From: Flavobacteriaceae bacterium PS02337
GTDB lineage: Bacteria; Bacteroidota; Bacteroidia; Flavobacteriales; Flavobacteriaceae
DNA length: 64,000 nt
NCBI GenBank assembly: GCA_029959285.1
Contig: JASCOE010000006.1
Coordinates: forward strand, 186,001 to 250,000
Reading direction: 5' to 3'
Shown here: in pieces, positions 1-8,757 of the stretch
Layout: each line of letters opens with the position of its first letter
Numbering within the stretch: the first letter of the stretch is position 1
Notes under the pieces: model-generated
What the model was told of the DNA's origin: nothing
Seen by the model: the letters and a program-made list of their open reading frames with translations, nothing else
The model's database searches: none
Program-made: the position numbers and the translations under genes

Positions 1-723
1 ACAAATTTCTGACATCGCATTCACAGATGATATTCTCTGTGCCAAGAATGCATTAGCTGTCAATTTTGACAACTCTGATGACCAAACATTGGTTGTCAGT
101 ATTTTTTCTGGACTTACCCAATTTGCATAAATATCAAATAACGACTGAATTGCTTTTCGTCCTTCAACAGAGTTATCGCCACCAATTAAAATACGATCTG
201 GGTTCAATAAATCTTGAACGGCCGTACCCTCAGCCAAAAATTCAGGATTGGAAAGTATTTGAAACTGAACTCCATTTCCAGTTGAATCAAGAATATTTTT
301 AATAGCTTCAGCTGTACGAACAGGCAAAGTCGATTTCTCTACTACAATCTTATCATCTTTTGCTACTCTAGCAATTTGCCTGGCACACAATTCGATGTAC
401 TTCAAATCAGCTGCCATTCCTTTTCCATTCCCGTACGTTTTGGTAGGAGTATTTACTGAGATAAAAATGATTTGTGCCTCATCAATTGCTTTATCTACTT
501 CGGTTGAAAAAAACAAGTTTCTATCTCTGGCTTCAGCAACTATACTTGATAATCCAGGCTCATAAATTGGAATATTATCAGTATTTTCATCATTCCATGC
601 CAAAATTCTTTCCGCATTCAAATCGACAACTGTAACTTTGATGTCTGGGCATTTTTGTGCTATTACAGTCATGGTTGGTCCTCCCACATATCCTGCTCCA
701 ATACAACAAATTTTTGTAATCAT
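1..723 (-). CDS. ugd: UDP-glucose 6-dehydrogenase, 5' part, cut by window edge
   Basis: This reading frame is open from an ATG at 723 to the left edge, giving the first 241 residues. It begins [18 protein letters not shown], an NAD-binding Rossmann start, and contains the family blocks [28 protein letters not shown] and [14 protein letters not shown]. The catalytic cysteine and the C-terminal UDP-binding domain lie beyond the window. The enzyme oxidises UDP-glucose to UDP-glucuronate for surface polysaccharide. It is roughly 80 percent identical by eye to the full copy at 8758-10149, but the DNA differs at many third positions, so the duplication is not recent. It is separated from the wzz gene by 319 bp and I see no consensus promoter in that gap. 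Confidence 0.95.
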   Translation of the reverse strand, partial: MITKICCIGAGYVGGPTMTVIAQKCPDIKVTVVDLNAERILAWNDENTDNIPIYEPGLSSIVAEARDRNLFFSTEVDKAIDEAQIIFISVNTPTKTYGNGKGMAADLKYIELCARQIARVAKDDKIVVEKSTLPVRTAEAIKNILDSTGNGVQFQILSNPEFLAEGTAVQDLLNPDRILIGGDNSVEGRKAIQSLFDIYANWVSPEKILTTNVWSSELSKLTANAFLAQRISSVNAMSEIC

Positions 724-1042
724 TCCTTTCCCCATTACGAGTTTTATTTTTTTAATAACAGTAAATTAATTATTTGTTTTTTTGATGTCCTTGCCAATAT
801 TGAGAATCAAATTATGCATACATCAATTTTAAAAGAACATAAAAACATTCTTTTATATACTATTTGGTCCTATAATATAGTATCTAATCTAGTTTATTTA
901 TATAATAGTGCTACTTGAGGAGCTGACTTTTTTCTAAATGCTATAATCTTTTTTTTGAGGACCAGCTTATCTTTTTTAGAAGAAAAATTAAAATACTTAT
1001 TTTGAACTGAATAAGTGGTAACCCAAAGCAGAGAACTGATAA
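724..1042. other. Gene-free AT-rich gap between wzz and ugd copy 1
   Basis: This stretch of 319 bases holds no credible gene. I looked for TANNTTTG and hairpin-plus-T signals on the minus strand. The only candidate is a weak 6 bp CTTATT/AATAAG hairpin near 985-1015, so transcription may simply read through into ugd. The short plus-strand frame that overlaps its start is a shadow of ugd. Confidence 0.5.
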
Positions 1043-2113
1043 TTACGACATTACTTGCTTCAACAATCTTCTAACTATTAATCCTAATACTGTTAAAAAG
1101 CCAGCTAAAAATCCTCCTATTAATAATCCTTTAGCTTTCCCAAAACGCTCTTTAGGCAATGGCAAAATTGGCCTGTCAATTACTTGAATCAATGGTGTCT
1201 CTTTACGCAAAGTCACTTTCGCTAATTCACTTTGCTTAACCAATTCAGTAAGTATAGCTGTATTAGCCTGAACATCTACCTGTTTCCTTGCGGAAGGTGC
1301 TCTACGCACGTTCAGGGCTGGATTCAAATTAAAAGTATTGTCATTTGCCACAGCCACACCGGTGATAGCTCCATTCAATTCAGCGCGTACAGAATCAACC
1401 TGATGCTGTAAAATATCCATATTCATGCGTGCTTTTTTACTTTTAGTCTCAACATAAAATTTACTTACCTGCCTAGCAAGAGCTTCACAAAAGCTAAGAG
1501 AGAATAGTTCATCTTCAGAAGCTACTTCCATAGATATTATAGAAACCTTTTTATCTTTTTGAGCTATAGACAAGGAAGTCTTAGATAAATTTTCATAAAT
1601 TACACCCAATATACTGTCATGAACTCTTGTAAAATATTTACGTTTTCTATCAGGTAAAAATTGTATATTCTTGAACTTAGGATTATCACCCCATACTTTT
1701 CTCCATTTATTATTTTGAATATACATTTCTGCCAAAGAAATCACTTTTCCATTTACTGTAATCGAACTCAGTAAGGTTTGTTCAATCATTATACGAGATT
1801 TAAACAATTCCGTTAAATTGGAGCCAGAAAACATTCCTCCGCCTCCGCCTCCGATATCAAAACCAAATGAACTTGCCAATCCCAGAGCACCACCTAATCC
1901 ACCGCCAGATTTTTCATCCTCTAATGCAAATGTCAATGCTGCAGTATAAGTTGGTTTTTTTATAAGTGAGTAAGTTAATCCCAAAGCTGCACCAATTATG
2001 CCAGCAAAAAGAATAATCTTCCATTTAGACAATATATATTCTTTCCACTCTCCAATTTTTTGGATTATCTCTCTTAATGAAATTTCATCGTTAACATTAG
2101 ATTGTTTTTCCAT
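1043..2113 (-). CDS. Wzz-type polysaccharide chain-length/export protein
   Basis: This 356-residue inner-membrane protein has a Wzz N-terminal domain. The first membrane segment is at about residues 32-51 (IILFAGIIGAALGLTYSLI) and the second at about 328-350, preceded by a proline-rich LPLPKER stretch typical of Wzz proteins. The periplasmic part has a glycine-rich insert at about residues 68-95 and a helical region near 215-250. It has no kinase domain. It follows the SLBB export protein by 7 bp and is the last gene of the tviB unit. It probably sets chain length or couples polymerisation to the SLBB exporter. Which polymer it serves cannot be told from the sequence. Confidence 0.85.
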   Translation of the reverse strand: MEKQSNVNDEISLREIIQKIGEWKEYILSKWKIILFAGIIGAALGLTYSLIKKPTYTAALTFALEDEKSGGGLGGALGLASSFGFDIGGGGGGMFSGSNLTELFKSRIMIEQTLLSSITVNGKVISLAEMYIQNNKWRKVWGDNPKFKNIQFLPDRKRKYFTRVHDSILGVIYENLSKTSLSIAQKDKKVSIISMEVASEDELFSLSFCEALARQVSKFYVETKSKKARMNMDILQHQVDSVRAELNGAITGVAVANDNTFNLNPALNVRRAPSARKQVDVQANTAILTELVKQSELAKVTLRKETPLIQVIDRPILPLPKERFGKAKGLLIGGFLAGFLTVLGLIVRRLLKQVMS

Positions 2114-2120
2114 TATGTAT

Positions 2121-4547
2121 TTATTTAAAAGCAGTAATAATTAATAATGCTAAACTTGAAATCACACTACCGATTCCTACCCACTCTCCTGTCGTCATTT
2201 TCTTTTTTTCTGGCTTTTCAGGAACTACAATTTGAGAATCTGGTTCAACTTTTGGATAAGATCTAAAAAATAAAAATGAAGTAGTAACATCAGCTTTTCC
2301 ATTTGGATAAATTATGTAAGATTTTCTCTTCCACCCTTTATTGTCAACACCTCCTACAGCATTAATATAGTATTTAAATCCTTTACCGCTTCTGTACGGG
2401 ATTTCTGATGTTAATAAAACATTTCCTGTAACTTTAACTCCTTCATTATAAACTGACACCTCAATTTCATCGCCTGGAAATAGTGTAACATTAGAAAAAT
2501 GATTTTTATCCTTTACTATTTTCTCCCAATTTACTGGAATTGTTGCAAATTTTAAATCTTCTTTTAATTTTTTAGCCAACTTACCTTTTAAAGTATCATT
2601 TTTAGAAATATTTAAATCAATACGTTCTAACGTCTCAATCTGTTCTTCTCTTATAGGTCTCTTAATCTTCATTCCATCTAAATTTGCAATTGAGGTTAAA
2701 CCACCAGCTCTCATTACGACGTTATAAACAGTTTCTTTTTTATTTGCTAAAACATATTTTCCGGGATAGCCAACTGCTCCACTAACAGTTACCATTTGCG
2801 GTTTTTCATAAACTGCCATTCTTCGAATGTTAATTACATCGAAAGGTTTTAAAACAAAGTTTTTAATCTGCTCGTTATTATCTGCTGTAATTTCCAATTC
2901 AACTAATTCAATACGTTTAGGATCGGCATCATCTATAGCATCGGCTTTTACCATTCTAGCAATTTCAACTCTTTTTGATGCAGAACCAGTTAAACCTCCA
3001 ACTTGAACTACCAAATCATTTAAAGTTAAATTGTCAAAATATTCGTATTCTCCAGGATTTTTTACTTCACCATCAATTGTAACTTTATATTCTTCTCTAA
3101 AATCTAAAATAGAATATACGGTAACGATATCTTCACGTTTTAAAACTACATCTGCATTTAAGTCACCTGCTAAAGCTAATCCTAAATCTACATTTACAAT
3201 TTCTGTTGTTAAATCTTTTTTTAAACGGATAATTCTTGCTCTTTTACTGTATGCATCTTCTTTCAAGCCTTCAGCTCTAGTAATAAGATCTGAAATTCTC
3301 ATACCTTCTGTAAAAGAATAATAGTCTGGTCTAAAAACTGCTCCTTCAATTTTAATACGATTTTCAAAACGGTTTAATATTTTAGTTACACGAAAAACAT
3401 CTCCTGATTGAGGTTGATATGTAACATATTCACTTTCGTTTATATCATGAACCTTAAATTCTTTTCCCGTTTTTTGTAATACGTTTACAGAAGCAGTGTA
3501 AGCAAATTCATTGAATCCTGATGCAAAATTTAATAAATCGGAGAATTTTTCTCCTTTTTTCATTTCAAAAATCCCTGGTCTTTTAACTTCTCCTTCAACA
3601 GTAACTCTCTGGCTATACGCTGGAATTCTGATTACATCATTTTCTTTTAAGCTAACATTGTCAGATTGATCTCCTTTTACTAAGAATCGATAAATATCAA
3701 TATTTTTGTAAACCTTATTGTTTCGTATCAATTCAATATTCCTATAACTACCATTTTTCCCTGGTCCACCCGCTAAGTGCAAAGCATTATAAACTGTTGC
3801 TAGAGAAGATATTGAATAATTACCTGGCTGTTTTCCACCAACTACTGTAATCTTTATTGTTCTGATTTTACCTAAACTCACACTTACCTGTGACTGTCCT
3901 GATCTAACTGTACTATATACTTTTGCTATTGCTGCTTTTATTTTTTGTGTGGCAGCCTCTATTGTCATTCCTGAAACAGTGATTTGACCAACATATTCAA
4001 TAGAAATTTTTCCTTCAACACTAACTGGTAGATTTCCATTATACTCTTGTACGCCATACACCGTAACTTGAATTTCATCCCCAGGTCCCAAAACATAATT
4101 AATTGGAGTAGCCATTTTTAAGTCTGGTTCGAAATTAAGAGTTGGATTATCAAAAAGTTCAGATCCAAAAATAAGCGCATTTGCTGAGTCTTTTAGTTTG
4201 ACATTTTCGATTTTTTCCTGTTTTCTTCCAGAATCAAAATCCTTTTCAATAGCTTTTTCATCATTTTTCTTTATTCCTGAATTTTTCTTCTGATATTCAT
4301 TCAGTTTAATTTTCAATTTGTTAAAATTAGCTTGAGTCATCCCTTTTGATAATGCCATTTGCTCAACTTGGTCAATAGTTGCATTATTGCTTTTTAGTTG
4401 AGCACTAATTTTTGCTAAATCATCATCAGATAAATAATCAACATTAACTGTACTTAAGTCTTTAGACTTCATTATATCTTGTGCTTTAACACTTAAAGAC
4501 ATTGTAAGTGTAAAAAGCAAAAAGAGAACGTATGTTATTTTTTTCAT
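2121..4547 (-). CDS. Large SLBB-domain polysaccharide export protein
   Basis: This protein has 808 residues and a clear signal peptide (KKITYVLFLLFTLTMSLSVKA). After a Lys/Glu-rich segment, the Poly_export domain starts around residue 145 with NYVLGPGDEIQVTVYG. It is followed by a series of SLBB-type beta-grasp repeats marked by phrases such as VEGEVKRPGIFEM, IDGEVKNPGEYEY and VSGAVGYPGKYVL. The last 20 or so residues are hydrophobic (GIGSVISSLALLIITAF), a possible C-terminal anchor. It is about three times longer than the classic Wza lipoprotein encoded at 13633-14421 and has no lipobox. It lies 4 bp after rfbB and 7 bp before wzz and is probably an outer-membrane or periplasm-spanning exporter. 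Confidence 0.88.
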   Translation of the reverse strand: MKKITYVLFLLFTLTMSLSVKAQDIMKSKDLSTVNVDYLSDDDLAKISAQLKSNNATIDQVEQMALSKGMTQANFNKLKIKLNEYQKKNSGIKKNDEKAIEKDFDSGRKQEKIENVKLKDSANALIFGSELFDNPTLNFEPDLKMATPINYVLGPGDEIQVTVYGVQEYNGNLPVSVEGKISIEYVGQITVSGMTIEAATQKIKAAIAKVYSTVRSGQSQVSVSLGKIRTIKITVVGGKQPGNYSISSLATVYNALHLAGGPGKNGSYRNIELIRNNKVYKNIDIYRFLVKGDQSDNVSLKENDVIRIPAYSQRVTVEGEVKRPGIFEMKKGEKFSDLLNFASGFNEFAYTASVNVLQKTGKEFKVHDINESEYVTYQPQSGDVFRVTKILNRFENRIKIEGAVFRPDYYSFTEGMRISDLITRAEGLKEDAYSKRARIIRLKKDLTTEIVNVDLGLALAGDLNADVVLKREDIVTVYSILDFREEYKVTIDGEVKNPGEYEYFDNLTLNDLVVQVGGLTGSASKRVEIARMVKADAIDDADPKRIELVELEITADNNEQIKNFVLKPFDVINIRRMAVYEKPQMVTVSGAVGYPGKYVLANKKETVYNVVMRAGGLTSIANLDGMKIKRPIREEQIETLERIDLNISKNDTLKGKLAKKLKEDLKFATIPVNWEKIVKDKNHFSNVTLFPGDEIEVSVYNEGVKVTGNVLLTSEIPYRSGKGFKYYINAVGGVDNKGWKRKSYIIYPNGKADVTTSFLFFRSYPKVEPDSQIVVPEKPEKKKMTTGEWVGIGSVISSLALLIITAFK

Positions 4548-4551
4548 CTAT

Positions 4552-5598
4552 TTATGAATATTGTTTTTTATAATAATCTTTATAAGAACCAGAAGTCACA
4601 TTTTGTAACCATTCTGAATTGTTTAAATACCAATTTATAGTCTTTTCCAAGCCTTCTTCAAAAGTTACTGAAGGTTTCCATCCCAATTCTTTATTAATTT
4701 TCGAAGCATCAATTGCATAACGCAAATCATGTCCTGGTCTGTCTTTTACATATGTAATCAACTTCTCAGAATCTCCAACCACACGACATAACTTTTGATC
4801 CATTATTTCACAAAGGAGCTTTACCAAATCAATGTTTTTCCATTCATTGAATCCGCCAATATTGTAGGTTTCGTGATTTTTTCCTTGATGAAAAACAAGA
4901 TCTATTGCAATTGCGTGATCTTCAACAAATAACCAATCACGAGTATAATTACCATCACCATAAACAGGTAAAGGTTTATTATTAATAATATTATTGATGA
5001 AAAGCGGAATCAATTTTTCAGGAAAATGATATGAGCCATAATTATTTGAACAATTTGTCAAAACATAAGGCAATCCATAAGTCTCTCCGTAAGCTCTAAC
5101 AAAATGATCAGAACTTGCTTTCGAAGCTGAATAAGGTGAATTTGGATCATATGGTGTCGTTTCTGTAAATAGTCCTTCACTACCTAGAGAGCCGTAAACT
5201 TCATCAGTACTAATATGATAAAACCTCTTTCCCTCAAAATTATTTTTCCATTGATTTTTTGCCGCATTCAATAAATTCATTGTTCCAATAACATTTGTTT
5301 TTACAAATGCTAATGGATCTTCTATAGAACGATCAACATGTGATTCTGCTGCTAAATGTAAAACTCCGTCAAAATTATGAAGATTAAAAAAATCATTAAT
5401 AAAACTTTCATTTACAATATCTCCTTTAACGAAAGTATAGTTAGATTTATCTTCAATATCTTTTATATTCTCAAGATTTCCCGCATAAGTCAAAGCATCC
5501 AAATTAAAAATTTGGTATTCCGGATACTTATTTACAAAACGTCTTACTACATGAGATCCAATAAAACCTGCACCACCCGTTATAAGTATTTTTTTCAT
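4552..5598 (-). CDS. rfbB: dTDP-glucose 4,6-dehydratase
   Basis: This 348-residue extended short-chain dehydrogenase converts dTDP-glucose to dTDP-4-keto-6-deoxyglucose, the precursor of rhamnose and many deoxysugars. The NAD motif GGAGFIGS is at residues 8-15. The TDE triad characteristic of dehydratases is at 131-133, and the catalytic YxxxK is at Tyr156/Lys160 (PYSASK). The length is normal for the family. It is spaced 10 bp from manC and 4 bp from the SLBB gene, so it is co-transcribed. The partner genes rfbA, rfbC and rfbD are not in the window, so the final sugar is unknown. Confidence 0.95.
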   Translation of the reverse strand: MKKILITGGAGFIGSHVVRRFVNKYPEYQIFNLDALTYAGNLENIKDIEDKSNYTFVKGDIVNESFINDFFNLHNFDGVLHLAAESHVDRSIEDPLAFVKTNVIGTMNLLNAAKNQWKNNFEGKRFYHISTDEVYGSLGSEGLFTETTPYDPNSPYSASKASSDHFVRAYGETYGLPYVLTNCSNNYGSYHFPEKLIPLFINNIINNKPLPVYGDGNYTRDWLFVEDHAIAIDLVFHQGKNHETYNIGGFNEWKNIDLVKLLCEIMDQKLCRVVGDSEKLITYVKDRPGHDLRYAIDASKINKELGWKPSVTFEEGLEKTINWYLNNSEWLQNVTSGSYKDYYKKQYS

Positions 5599-5608
5599 TT
5601 TATTACTT

Positions 5609-6616
5609 CTAATTTAGTAATTCTGAGTTTTGTTTTTCTAGTTTGCTATATATATCTTTTACATCTTGAGAACTTTCTTTTTGTAAAATTAGATTCGCTG
5701 TCTCTGTATAAACAAAAATAGTGTTTTTTAACCCCAAGAAAGTTGTATGCTTATCAGATCCGATAACCATGTTTCCGTTTGCATCAATTGAATGACCTTT
5801 TAAATATAAATAATCATAAACTGATTCAAATGAACCTAAATCTGACCACGAGAAAGAAGCAGGCACCACTTTAATTTTTTTACTTCTTTCCATTACAGCA
5901 TAATCAATACTAATTGAGGGAATTTCGATTGATAAATCTAAATCTAAAAATCCCTCTTTATTTGTAAGCCATACTTCTTTTGATTTTTCATAAACATCAG
6001 GTTGATACTCTTTTAATTCCTCTAAAAGAATGCTCGCTTTGAAACAAAACATTCCACTATTCCATAAAAAATTACCTTTAGCAATAAATTCTTTTGCTGT
6101 TGTTTCGTTAGGTTTTTCACGAAATGATATCACATTATCTCCTTCTGCCTCTATGTAACCATAACCTGTTTCTGGTTTTGTCGGTATAACCCCAAAGGTT
6201 ACAATAAAACCTTCATTTGCTTTTGAAACAGCTTCTGAAATAGCTTGGTTGTAATTATCCATTTGATCTATGATATGATCTGAGGGAGTGATAATTAAAA
6301 TATCATCAGGTTCTGAAGCAAATGCCGCAAAAGCAATTGCTGCTGCAGTATTTCTAGGCGTCGCCTCAATAATATTTATATAAGAAGTATTGGTTTTATC
6401 CATTACTTTTCCGCTTAATTGATGATTATCAACATTTCCAACCACCATTACTTTATTTGCTAAATGACTATTTCTTTCGACTGTCATTTCAAATAAAGAC
6501 TTTCCTTCAAATATTTCAAGATATTGCTTTGGTCGACTTTTACGAGAAAGAGGCCATAATCGGCTTCCTACTCCTCCTGTAAGGATTACATGTGTAATAG
6601 ATTTATCTGAACTCAT
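5609..6616 (-). CDS. manC: Mannose-1-phosphate guanylyltransferase
   Basis: This 335-residue nucleotidyltransferase makes GDP-mannose from mannose-1-phosphate and GTP. The N-terminal signature GGVGSRLWPLSRKSRPKQYL is intact. Later blocks (RNTAAAIAFAA, ITPSDHIIDQ, GYGYIEAEG, FREKPN, WNSGMFCF) follow the order of the GDP-mannose pyrophosphorylase family. It lacks the C-terminal cupin isomerase domain found in bifunctional versions, so phosphomannose isomerase must come from elsewhere. It lies 31 bp after tviB in the same unit. Confidence 0.93.
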   Translation of the reverse strand: MSSDKSITHVILTGGVGSRLWPLSRKSRPKQYLEIFEGKSLFEMTVERNSHLANKVMVVGNVDNHQLSGKVMDKTNTSYINIIEATPRNTAAAIAFAAFASEPDDILIITPSDHIIDQMDNYNQAISEAVSKANEGFIVTFGVIPTKPETGYGYIEAEGDNVISFREKPNETTAKEFIAKGNFLWNSGMFCFKASILLEELKEYQPDVYEKSKEVWLTNKEGFLDLDLSIEIPSISIDYAVMERSKKIKVVPASFSWSDLGSFESVYDYLYLKGHSIDANGNMVIGSDKHTTFLGLKNTIFVYTETANLILQKESSQDVKDIYSKLEKQNSELLN

Positions 6617-6647
6617 ATATTTTAAATAAAAAAAGAAATTTTAAAAA

Positions 6648-7937
6648 CTAAAGCCTATTATCAGCTAAAGAACCTAAAACTCCTTTTACATCATAAATTA
6701 AACTTTTTTCTTTTTGTAAATTTGAGAAATTAATATCAAGAAATTCAGAATGTGCAACTCCTAATACTAAAGCATCGAATTTTTGTGTAGGTAACGTATT
6801 TACTGTTTGCAATTTGTATCCACTTTTCACTTCATCAGCATTTGCAAGAGGATCGAAAATAGTAACTGCGATTCCGTAATCTTTTAATGCTTTTATTACA
6901 TCAACAATTTTAGTATTTCTTACATCTGGACAATTCTCTTTAAAAGTAATTCCGAGCATTAACAATTCCGCACCATTAACAGAAATTCCTTTTTTGATCA
7001 TTAGTTTCACTATTTGTGAAGCTACATATTCTCCCATGCTGTCATTTAAACGCCTTCCTGCTAAGATTATTTCAGGATGATATCCAAATTCTTGTGCTCT
7101 TTGCGCCAAATAATAAGGATCTACACCTATACAATGACCTCCGACAAGGCCTGGTTTAAATGGTAAAAAATTCCATTTTGTAGCCGCTGCAGTTAATACT
7201 TCTTGAGTATCAATATTCATTAAATTGAATATTTTTGCCAATTCATTTACGAAAGCAATATTGATATCACGTTGCGAATTCTCAATAACTTTTGCCGCTT
7301 CTGCGACTTTTATTGTCGGTGCTAAATGCGTTCCTGCAGTAATAACTGATTTATAAAGTCCATCCACTTTTAAACCAATTTCAGGAGTTGAACCAGAAGT
7401 AACTTTTAATATCTTTTCAACTGTATGTTCTTTATCTCCTGGATTTATTCTTTCTGGAGAATATCCAGCAAAAAAATCTTCGTTGAATATCAATCCTGAA
7501 ACTCGCTCTAAAACTGGCACACATTGTTCTTCTGTAACACCAGGATATACTGTCGATTCGTAGACTACAATATCTCCTTTTTTCAAAACCTTCCCAACCG
7601 TCTCACTTGACTTGTATAAAGGTGTCAAATCTGGCCTATTATTCCTATCAACCGGAGTAGGAACAGTAACTATGTAATAATTACAATCTTGGATATCATT
7701 TATAGAAGTGGTACAGTATAGCCCCTTTTCTTCATCAACATTAGTAATTAAAACCTTTTGTAAAACTTCATCTTCAACTTCTAAAGTTGTATCTGTTCCA
7801 GATTTTAAAGAGTTAACTCTTGATTCATTTATATCAAAGCCAACAACTGAATATTTCGTTGCAAATAATCGCGCTAAAGGCAACCCAACATAGCCTAAAC
7901 CAATAACTGCAATTTTTACATTATTTTCTAATTTCAT
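6648..7937 (-). CDS. tviB: UDP-N-acetylhexosamine dehydrogenase (TviB/WbpO-like)
   Basis: This 429-residue nucleotide-sugar dehydrogenase opens with VKIAVIGLGYVGLPLARLF and carries the catalytic cysteine at about residue 269 in PGLVGGHCIGVDPYYL. The ASKV-type features (YESTVYPGVTEEQC, SPERINPGDKEH) match the TviB/WbpO group, which oxidises UDP-GalNAc or UDP-GlcNAc to the uronic acid, rather than the Ugd group. With the WbpP/TviC-like epimerase at 10178-11161 it would complete a Vi-antigen-type UDP-GalNAcA route. It is the first gene after a promoter and structured leader. The exact substrate is inferred, not shown. Confidence 0.88.
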   Translation of the reverse strand: MKLENNVKIAVIGLGYVGLPLARLFATKYSVVGFDINESRVNSLKSGTDTTLEVEDEVLQKVLITNVDEEKGLYCTTSINDIQDCNYYIVTVPTPVDRNNRPDLTPLYKSSETVGKVLKKGDIVVYESTVYPGVTEEQCVPVLERVSGLIFNEDFFAGYSPERINPGDKEHTVEKILKVTSGSTPEIGLKVDGLYKSVITAGTHLAPTIKVAEAAKVIENSQRDINIAFVNELAKIFNLMNIDTQEVLTAAATKWNFLPFKPGLVGGHCIGVDPYYLAQRAQEFGYHPEIILAGRRLNDSMGEYVASQIVKLMIKKGISVNGAELLMLGITFKENCPDVRNTKIVDVIKALKDYGIAVTIFDPLANADEVKSGYKLQTVNTLPTQKFDALVLGVAHSEFLDINFSNLQKEKSLIYDVKGVLGSLADNRL

Positions 7938-7948
7938 TTTTTTAATTT

Positions 7949-8014
7949 ATTTAGGTCATTAAAATTCACGGCTTCGCCGTTCCGAGTCCCATCATTGGTC
8001 TCAGCTACCTAAAT
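7949..8014 (-). promoter_or_regulatory. Structured 5' leader of the tviB operon (three-way junction)
   Basis: In RNA sense on the minus strand this leader can fold into a closed three-way junction. The outer stem of 8 bp pairs 8014-8007 with 7956-7949 (AUUUAGGU with ACCUAAAU). Hairpin A has the stem CUGAG/CUCGG (8004-8000 with 7986-7982) and inner CC/GG pairs. Hairpin B is ACGGC-GAA-GCCGU (7980-7968). The element GGUAGC (8009-8004) sits at the outer-stem/hairpin A junction, about 12-20 bases after the predicted transcription start. The outer stem closes 11 bases before the tviB ATG. It could be an UpxY recruitment site, an attenuator or a ligand-binding RNA; the function is inferred. Confidence 0.6.
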
Positions 8015-8027
8015 TAATCATTTTCGG

Positions 8028-8058
8028 CAAATATAGTACAATAAGTCAACTTTTTCAA
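8028..8058 (-). promoter_or_regulatory. Promoter of the tviB-wzz operon
   Basis: The minus strand reads TTG (8058-8056), a 20-base spacer, then TATATTTG (8035-8028). This is an exact match to the Flavobacterium TTG-N19/21-TANNTTTG promoter. Transcription should start near 8020-8024 and give a leader of about 85 nt before tviB. Confidence 0.8.
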
Positions 8059-8151
8059 TACGGTTTCCCGTAATCCTTGAAAACAAATTGTTAATAAAAA
8101 AGTACTTAAGCACAACACCTTATTAATCAGGATGTAAATAATTACTTTATA

Positions 8152-8204
8152 AAAAAAACAGAAGAAAAAAATCTAAAAAGACTTTCTCTTCTGCTGTTTT
8201 TTAT
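8152..8204 (-). terminator. Terminator after upxY
   Basis: On the minus strand the stem CAGAAGAGAAA (from 8193 down) pairs with a T-rich arm ending CTTCTG (8164-8159), and a run of eight T follows. It lies just after the upxY stop codon and separates the wza-upxY unit from the tviB unit. The plus-strand reading also ends in a T-run. Confidence 0.65.
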
Positions 8205-8216
8205 TGAATAACGCTG

Positions 8217-8681
8217 TTATTTATATTTTATTTTCAAAACACACCCTAAAGTTTCTAAAACTAGAATATAATAATTATTAGAAACTTCTTGCACAATTGC
8301 GCTTTGATTACTAAATGCACCTGACTCTAATTTAATTTTATCTCCAACTTGCATCGCCGAAACTGAAACTTCACTAATATTGGTTGCTTTAAGACTTGTT
8401 TTTATATTTTCGATTTCGTGTTCTTTAACAATGGCCGGTTTTCCTAACCAAAACAAATATCTCACAACTCCAGAAACTTGAAAAACTGAATTTCTTTCCG
8501 AATCGGGCAATTGAACAAAAACATAGGAATTAAAAAGAGGGACTTCAATCTTTTTCTTCCTATCCGACCATTGTTTAACTTGAGTAATCAACGGACAATA
8601 ACATTCAATCCCTAATTGTTTTAGCTTATCAGCAACTTTCTTTTCCCACTTCGGTTTTGTATAAACTACGTACCAATTCAT
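8217..8681 (-). CDS. UpxY/RfaH-type NusG paralogue
   Basis: This 154-residue protein has a NusG N-terminal (NGN) domain over residues 1-100, opening MNWYVVYTKPKWEKKVADKL and including VPLFNSYVFVQL and VRYLFWLGKPA. A KOW domain follows at about residues 118-154 (MQVGDKIKLESGAFSNQSAIVQEV). Such specialised NusG proteins (UpxY in Bacteroides, RfaH in enterobacteria) travel with RNA polymerase and suppress premature termination in long polysaccharide operons. It is encoded within the polysaccharide locus, 76 bp after ugd and directly upstream of the tviB promoter and leader. That placement makes local control of the capsule genes likely, though its target is not proven. Confidence 0.88.
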   Translation of the reverse strand: MNWYVVYTKPKWEKKVADKLKQLGIECYCPLITQVKQWSDRKKKIEVPLFNSYVFVQLPDSERNSVFQVSGVVRYLFWLGKPAIVKEHEIENIKTSLKATNISEVSVSAMQVGDKIKLESGAFSNQSAIVQEVSNNYYILVLETLGCVLKIKYK

Positions 8682-8696
8682 TTTTCTATTTATAAC

Positions 8697-8742
8697 GAAG
8701 TAAAACTAATCACTACTTCACATTTCGACATCATTTTACTTC
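8697..8742 (-). repeat. Inverted repeat in the upxY leader
   Basis: A 9 bp perfect inverted repeat, GAAGTAAAA at 8697-8705 and TTTTACTTC at 8734-8742, occupies the 76 bp gap between ugd and upxY. No T-run follows on the minus strand, so it does not look like a terminator. It may be an mRNA hairpin controlling upxY or a protein-binding palindrome. Confidence 0.45.
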
Positions 8743-8757
8743 ACTTTAAAACAAACC

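Noticed and set aside
66-302. Plus-strand open frame of 78 codons
   Set aside because: It is a shadow of the ugd gene on the minus strand; the minus frame is conserved at protein level with the full copy at 8758-10149.
655-918. Plus-strand open frame of 87 codons reaching into the 724-1042 gap
   Set aside because: It begins antisense to the ugd start and then runs through AT-rich DNA with no domain, signal peptide or promoter.
7968-7980. GGCTTCGCC hairpin near 7970 as part of a tRNA
   Set aside because: No acceptor stem, anticodon arm or T-loop consensus surrounds it; it is better explained as one arm of the tviB leader structure.
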